Shown piece after piece: positions 58,001 through 64,000 of a DNA stretch of 64,000 nt (position 1 is the first letter of the stretch; each line of letters begins with the position of its first letter). This DNA is from Coleophoma eucalyptorum (taxonomy: Eukaryota; Ascomycota; Leotiomycetes; Helotiales; Dermateaceae), in assembly GCA_026120035.1 (NCBI GenBank), contig JALRME010000040.1, positions 124,001-188,000 on the forward strand, written 5' to 3'. Under the pieces are notes generated by a model that was not told the origin of the DNA, searched no databases, and saw only the letters and a program-made list of their open reading frames with translations. The position numbers were made by a program, and so were the translations under genes.

Positions 58001-60054
58001 TCATGGTGAATGAACCTTGATTTATATCTAGAGTGAGCCCCTGGATGATTGGTTGCTCTTTAGTCCAACCAACGCTCAACTCCTTCATGCTGATGACAGA
58101 ATTGTAGGGTGCTAGGGGTTGAAGCTCGTATTCGTCGTCAGCTTCAATATTGGAAACGCCATTGCTTCCCACTAAACGGCTATCTCTCTTCGTCTCTGAA
58201 AGGAGAAAAACCTCGATTCTATGGAGGCACCCGAAAGAACTGGCAATGGACGGCATTTGTCGGAGAAATATCTCTAGTCTCTCCATAAAGATGTTGAGAA
58301 TGGCCATGGAGGTGAAGAGACGATTAACACCAAAGCCAGATTCCGAAGAGCTCAGAAGTGTAACAATTCCGAAACAAGTGTAAGTTATCCATCTAGTTCC
58401 ACTCAAGCTCAACGTTTGCAAGATTGTGAAGATCGCATAGAAGAGATTGACCCTTTTTCCCTGTCGCACTTCCTCATTCCTGAGCTTGGAAATCTTCACA
58501 TGCATTTTCTCCATGAGACCCATGATCTTCATACCTTTCATAACGGAAATTGTGGAAGCTGTGAGGGCTACCCTTTGTTCTGTCGCTTCTAACCACCATT
58601 TCTGCCTTTTAATGTAGGGCCCGGAACCTGTCGCCGAGAGTATCGATAGGATTGATGAGAATAGCATAGGAGCTATGAATCTACGTTTGTTAGCTATGTA
58701 AGTTGGCACCATCAGAGAACTACGTACGTTAAGCCGAGTTGCCTGTATAGTAGCCCTAACGCAACAATGACCATTACACCATTTGAAGAAGCTTCATGCA
58801 AAAGCCCAAAGCCTTTAACAATATGCTCGACATCAGCACTCATGAGAGTCAGACTCTCACTTCCAGCAGCTTTCTTCAATTCAAGTTTCAGAGTCTGATT
58901 ATAGATAATGTTCACAAGACATGCTCGTAACATGGTGACGAATCTATCCAGCTGGTGCATATAGAATGCCGTAAAAATTGACTTGCCAATGTACACAACA
59001 GCATAGCCCACCACAATAAGGTAGCCATATTCTTTGGTGTCATCAGACGATATGAAGTCCAAAATAGCGGTTACAAGGAATGGCTGTGCCAAGGTAAGCG
59101 ACATGACTACAATATTTGGGATTACCGGCGCAAGGAATAGACTGCGTAGACAGAGTACAACAGTTCTTCCTAGCTTGTAGCTAGTAGTATGTGACATTGC
59201 ACTCCATTTTCCCTCAAATGCTGCAATGGTTTTGTCTGAAGACAGTTCCTCATCGAGCTGAAATATGTCGTTCAACGTCAACAATCCACGATACCCTTGC
59301 ATTCATTAGAGGTTGCCAAAAGTATTAAATGAGGAACAGTTACCTTGCAAAAACAACGAATTCAACCACCAAAACACACTTCTATTGAGAATTCCACTGG
59401 TCTCTTGCGGCGGTCGATTGGTGTCAGCCGAAGAGAAGTAGACTCTCTTGTCCTGTGCTTCAACAAAAAGCAAGCTCGTCTTGACGCTTATAACTGCAGC
59501 GGAGAGTGAAACAATTAATGGGTCAAACTGCATATTAACTAATGTCCTTATACGGATCAAATCAAGGCCTAAAGAAAGCAGTAGGTATAGGTTCAAGAGC
59601 GAGCTTGGCCGAACGGAGTGGGTGTGTTCGAATTTAGATAGCGCGACAAGAGTCAAAGCTTCCACGAAGAAGATGCTCGATGCTGAAATAGAGGTCCGAG
59701 TTCTTATTGTTGCTTGAAGAATCCATAGCAGTAAGAGAACAAAACGAAGGAGCACGAGTAGTACAAGATGCAGCTACAATGAAAGCGATTAGCCCATCGC
59801 CGTACACGCTGCCTATTGTAAGCTCTTACCGATTTCGTGCTATAGAATGATTTCCCAGAAATAACTTTCCGGGATTTACGGAGAACAGCAATTCTTCCAA
59901 CAGACGCAATTATCATGGCCGAGGCCGGAAGAAGACTCAGGATACTCTCCTCAAAAACAAGCGTAAGGTCAAGGCCATGGCGACATAGCGACGAGGTTTG
60001 GGGACCGAAGGAATAGTCCTCGAGGCACAACGATTGATTCAACGATTGATTCAT
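55008..60054 (-). CDS. ABCC (MRP/Ycf1-like) full-length ABC transporter
   Basis: A multi-exon gene of about 1,400 residues, MNQSLNQS to the final KKSQ. Order: N-terminal membrane part (TMD0-like, RFVLLLLWILQA), TMD1 (VIPNIVVMSLTLAQPFLV), NBD1 with Walker A (GPGSGKST, split by an intron), signature LSGGQKQR and Walker B IVLLDDIFSGLD, TMD2 (LYLGVYSIFFVLEIT and INAGFLGLALVNI), and NBD2 with Walker A GRSGSGKSS, signature LSHGERQ and Walker B LVLDEFTS. NBD1 has Asp in place of the catalytic Glu, as usual in ABCC. Introns at 55235-55310 and elsewhere close in phase. Likely vacuolar or plasma-membrane export of glutathione conjugates or metabolites. The start has a tandem 12-bp duplication. Confidence 0.85.
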
Positions 60055-61056
60055 TGCGACAAGAAAGACCCGACTTCGATTTTGAAAAGGAGCAGTGGAA
60101 GAAGATTGGACATCTCTTATGACTGATATTGTGGTTTCTTATCTGATGATCTGATAAACTCTAATTGGGTTAAGATTAATATCCGTACGGAATACCTTTT
60201 AGTGCTGACGACCGGAGTTGGTTGGTGAGTCACTTGCATGGGATTAGCTAAGCAGACGGAGACGGCATTCCAAGAGGAAACTCCGTAGCTTCAGCATCCC
60301 CCCGTCTATTTCTACATAAAGAGCATCGCGAGTCTCTGCTGCCTATTAGTTGTCGTTATTCCGTACTTTTAAGAGGAATATCGCGGACATCATATCCGGG
60401 CCTCGGCCGAGCCCTGGGGTCCACGGTTAGTTGCACTCTGGATCTCAATCCGAGCGAAATGGGCAACTAGCATGCTTGTGCCCTGTACGATCGCGGACCT
60501 TGGAAAATGGATTTCAGTCGGCTACAATCTATAGATGTTTCGGCCGAGAAGTATAACACACGTGAGGGAGCAATCAATCAGTAGAAGCGGTATCTGAACT
60601 CCGAGATCGCACTTGTTTGATCAGGCTCCCAATGCTGCTGCAAAGCCTGAAACATCTAAGGCTGCAGTTACTATCCTGGAAATTCGTCATAGTGTAACAC
60701 ATTTTGATAAATTTAGATCTGTACTACCAATACTAATAAAATACACACGGGCGATTAGAATCTGGCCGAATTGCATACCCTTATTGCACCCAAAATCAAC
60801 ACTGCCTCAATGCAATCTTCTAGCATGGTGACGTCTGATAACCGTTCGTAGAGTGGAAAACTCCATTAATACAGAGGACATATCGCTGTAGAACAGTCAG
60901 TCAGAATCAAATCAACTACTCGTTATCTAGATTCTTGTCCCTTTGCTAAGCAGCCTAGTGAGTTCAACAATTTGACTACAACAGGCAATCACACCTCAGG
61001 CTTTCATTGACTTAATTAATGGCCCCCCAATAAATTTTAATGGGAGAGTATATACC
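60055..61056. other. Intergenic, no gene supported
   Basis: Promoter side of the ABCC gene and 3' side of the Atg22-like gene. ORFs are short. Confidence 0.4.
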
Positions 61057-63473
61057 TTAAACCTTAATCGTATATTCCTCCAACTCTTGCTGCTTAGCCT
61101 TCTCTCTCTGTTGCTCGCTGTAGTACTCCTCTGCCTCGCGCTCGAGATATCTAGCATTGTCGTTTTTGGCCATGTCGGTGTCGACGAACCAGAGAGTAAT
61201 AGCGCCCACAGAACCCATAGCAAACAGAAACCAGTACGCTGCGCTGGTCTGGCCATGGGCTCTTTCAATAATGGCAGAGGAGATGAAAGGGCCAATGAAA
61301 CCTGAAGTTTTTCCGACGGTGTTGAATAATGCAAAGAACATGTATGATTTAGGCGCAGGAACGACTTCGGAGATCATGGTAACCTGGTAGGATCCCCAAG
61401 CGGCGGTTTGGAAGTTCCAAGCCTGCGCGAGCCAGAATTCCCAGACGTGGTGGAATCCGATGGTGTTGGTAAAGTAGCCGATACCACCCCACAAACTAGG
61501 GATGAGTGTCATACATGCACCGTAGAAAACACCTGCTTTGACCGAGAAGCGGAATTTCTTTTGCAGTAAAAGGACAAAGACCGTACCAGAACCTCCGGCG
61601 AGATCAGCGCAGAGTGACATTGCATTGAGCTTGAGCGGAGAGTAGTTGATAATCCTGAAAGAGTTGTTAGCCTTAAAGCAAGCCCACCGAGAAATGCAAA
61701 CACACTCATTTTGTAAGATGCCGGTGACGTTAAAGTAAGTCCCAAAAGCTTAACAATATTAGCTCAATCTTATGGTTTTTAATCCGCAATGTGATACTTA
61801 CTTTCTTGGAGCATGAAATAAGCGACAAGGTAGAGCATGCACTGCTTGAGTTGTCGAGCGCTCTTCGCTGCACTCCAAACTTGCCTGAAGAAATTGGTTA
61901 GATGGATATTGTGACACTCGGGGTATGAACTGACAAAGGGCCCACGAGCCACCATTTCGTGCCTTCTGGAAGCTCCTGTCCAGGACGGTGCTTCTGAACA
62001 ATGAAGAATGGCACTGTGCAAATAAAAGTTATGGCACCAAAGTAACCCATGAGAACTCTATAAGAATATATGAGTTCCTTCTCTGTTTTGTAACCTACCC
62101 CAGCCGAGATACCAACAGCGATTGCATAGGTCACAACGACGAGGGCAGAACCGGTAATATTGACAAGATTGTAAAGCTATATTGATGATTAACATTACTT
62201 AGCACCCTTATAGTTGACGCAGAGCTTCGAAAGACCGTTCCAACTATAAGCTCACTAATGGCAGGAAAGGGCTAGAAGTAAAATAACCTGGTGACTCACT
62301 TTGGACCGTTCATACGAGTCAAGCTTAGAATGTTCCTCAGGACTGTAAGATTAGTGAACATCTTGAAAAAGTAGCGAAAAACAACCAGAAATTGGGGAAC
62401 AAATGATTAGGATAGTAAGAGATATACTTACGATTTAGTGCCCTCCTGAACCTCTTGTTCTGATCTGATCAACTTGGGTAGGTCGCGTACTAGACTGGGG
62501 AAAGTCGCTGCGTAAAATGTAGTGGCGATGTTGGCAGCTATAATTATGTCAATAGAGTGCCCTGAGCTGCCATAGTCCTGCGTATTAAATTCGGGTGATT
62601 CATTGCTTGTTCAAGTGGCTGGGAAACACGAGAAGTTGGGCAGAGATTTGCAAACTCACCAAGAGTCCCGAGAACGTAGAGTGCCTGGGCAGCCTGCCAC
62701 TGGTCTGGTCTGCTGATACCACACATCGCAAATTGACAGATGTAGAGGATTATTTGGGCAGCTAGGATATTGGCAGTAAGTAACAAAACCGACGGGACGT
62801 AGATCATCGCTTTCAGGTCCAAAACTTACTGATCATGATCCATGGTCTCCAAGTGCCATAGTCGGCATAAGGACCAATAGTGAGTAGTAGAACGAGTTGG
62901 GCAGCGAAAAGGATTCCAGTTATGTCAAGAAGCATTGAGTTCACTGCAGAGCTATTTAGTTTTCGGCGCCCTTTTAAATTCAAATCTCAACTTACTTGGC
63001 AGGACCTGTCCGCCCCATTTGACGTTGCCATCTGGGAATTGTTGACTCAAAAGAGCCTGGCGCAATGCACCGCCGTTACTGCCAATGGCTTTGGTGTCTA
63101 TCGTTATTACTGATCGAAACGGGGGCCAGAACTACTTACGTGCACCATTGTTTGAGAAGTCTGAACAGCTCGTCAGTATGGCACTGCAAAAATGGTATGT
63201 ACTGGACTCACAGAAAACACAGAAAAAGATATATTCCCACTTGCTTGTGGGCATACGGTTCCCGGTAATGGGAATGGTATGCTGCTGCTGAATTGTAGCA
63301 ATGGCTGCATTCCTGTGTAGGTCATTTGTAGCTCCATCTAGCTTGCTTGTGATTGACTCCAGGTGCTCTGTGGGGGCCCCCTTATCGTCTCCTGTATAGT
63401 TGGCATTAGGGGCATCCTTCTTGCCATGAGTATAAATTAGGATATTTGTTGCTTCGGGCTGGTTATCAGCCAT
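61057..63473 (-). CDS. Atg22-like vacuolar MFS transporter
   Basis: A gene of several exons from MADNQPEATNIL at 63473 to the stop at 61057. An intron (63231 down to about 63181) joins FCVF to YFSNNGA, as in the family. Further exons carry TYAIAVGISAGVGYKTEKELIYSYR, QVWSAAKSARQLKQCMLYLVAYFMLQES and the last exon, KLNAMSLCADLAGGSGTV to AGVFYGACMTLIPSLWGGIGYFT, WEFWLAQAWNFQ, SEVVPAPKSYMFFALFNTVGKTSGFIGPFISSAII, and a charged tail. This pattern is that of Atg22 and its relatives, vacuolar carriers that release amino acids after autophagy. The N-terminal leader is long. Exact central exons were not all defined. No obvious stop codon breaks the parts seen. Confidence 0.75.
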
Positions 63474-64000
63474 ATTTTAAGATAAAAATTTGTAGATATA
63501 CTTCACAGCATAGACTCTAACAGGGATGGGTTTTTGCAGACGAGTTGCTGAAGCGGAGCTTGTTTCATTTGATATATACCTGCCAATCCCTACTCTGCTA
63601 CTCGACAGGTGAAAATGGAGACGATAAAACCTTATTCCCGTATCAGATCTGTCACACAGTATCTCTTGTAAGATTGGAACAAATTGTATTGCACATAAAA
63701 TGTAACCGTCTTATCGAGGTGGGGTGCGGGAGAAGAATGCAACGTAGTAAGAGAAATGACGATCATTTACTCTATGGAGTAGTTCTACCCTAGTCAACGT
63801 GATCCAAAATCGCAATGTTATGGAAAGGGTAAAAGGGAAGCTGGAGCAAAGTGGGCCGTTTCTTTTGACGTCGTTCTATTTCTCGGTAACTTCCCCGCAG
63901 CTTCCCCGCATGGAGATAGGAAAATGGGGGTTGCATATGTATGAATTAAAGCGCAGGGAATCACAAGACTAGAACAAAAAATGGGTCATCGGCGTATAAC
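63474..64000. other. Upstream of the Atg22-like gene, no gene supported
   Basis: Promoter region and unknown DNA to the right window edge; short ORFs only. Confidence 0.4.

Noticed and set aside
1..64000. CRISPR arrays, prokaryotic operons, insertion sequences or rRNA
   Set aside because: No such patterns were seen; gene structure with spliceosomal introns shows eukaryotic DNA.

Overview
The window looks like nuclear DNA of a filamentous ascomycete (Pezizomycotina). Genes are interrupted by 45-100 bp GT-AG introns with CTAAC-like branch sites. The families are typical of moulds: Zn2Cys6 and bZIP-DUF3425 regulators, HET protein, ankyrin-CorA protein, cutinase, many MFS and ABC transporters, and small secreted cysteine-rich proteins. 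One nuclear tRNA-Arg with a 9-nt intron is present. Class level (perhaps Leotiomycetes) is a guess. Exon models were built by hand from frame continuity and splice consensus; where coordinates of exons are stated, all phases close.

Layout. 0-4 kb: 3' half of an ABCB-type exporter followed by a DUF1749/SidJ-like hydrolase, a pair that resembles the edge of a fusarinine-type siderophore cluster. 5-12.5 kb: CipB-like oxidoreductase, tRNA-Arg, and a large ankyrin/CorA-like membrane protein with a probable frameshift. 13-21 kb: aldehyde dehydrogenase, copper-type P-ATPase with altered P-domain motifs, and a TRI12-type MFS pump. 21-31 kb: bZIP-DUF3425 regulator divergent from a membrane-anchored linalool dehydratase/isomerase-like enzyme, a Zn2Cys6 regulator with a transposon-like N-terminus, and a histidine phosphatase. 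31-36 kb: divergent Zn2Cys6 regulator and MFS exporter, a likely regulator-target pair. 36-40 kb: HET-domain protein and a zinc alcohol dehydrogenase. 41-43.4 kb: two head-to-head paralogous small secreted proteins separated by four degenerate ~128-bp tandem repeats. 44-54 kb: fucose-lectin-like type II membrane protein, coiled-coil protein with a KERLE repeat, an alpha/beta-hydrolase pseudogene with two stop codons, and a cutinase-family esterase with a GPI-like tail. 55-63.5 kb: full-length ABCC transporter and an Atg22-like vacuolar MFS protein.

Several AT-rich gene-poor gaps (about 4.2-4.6, 45.8-47.8 and 53.9-55 kb) have the look of decayed repeats. There is no polyketide synthase, NRPS or terpene synthase in the window, so any biosynthetic role of the 13-31 kb genes is inference.
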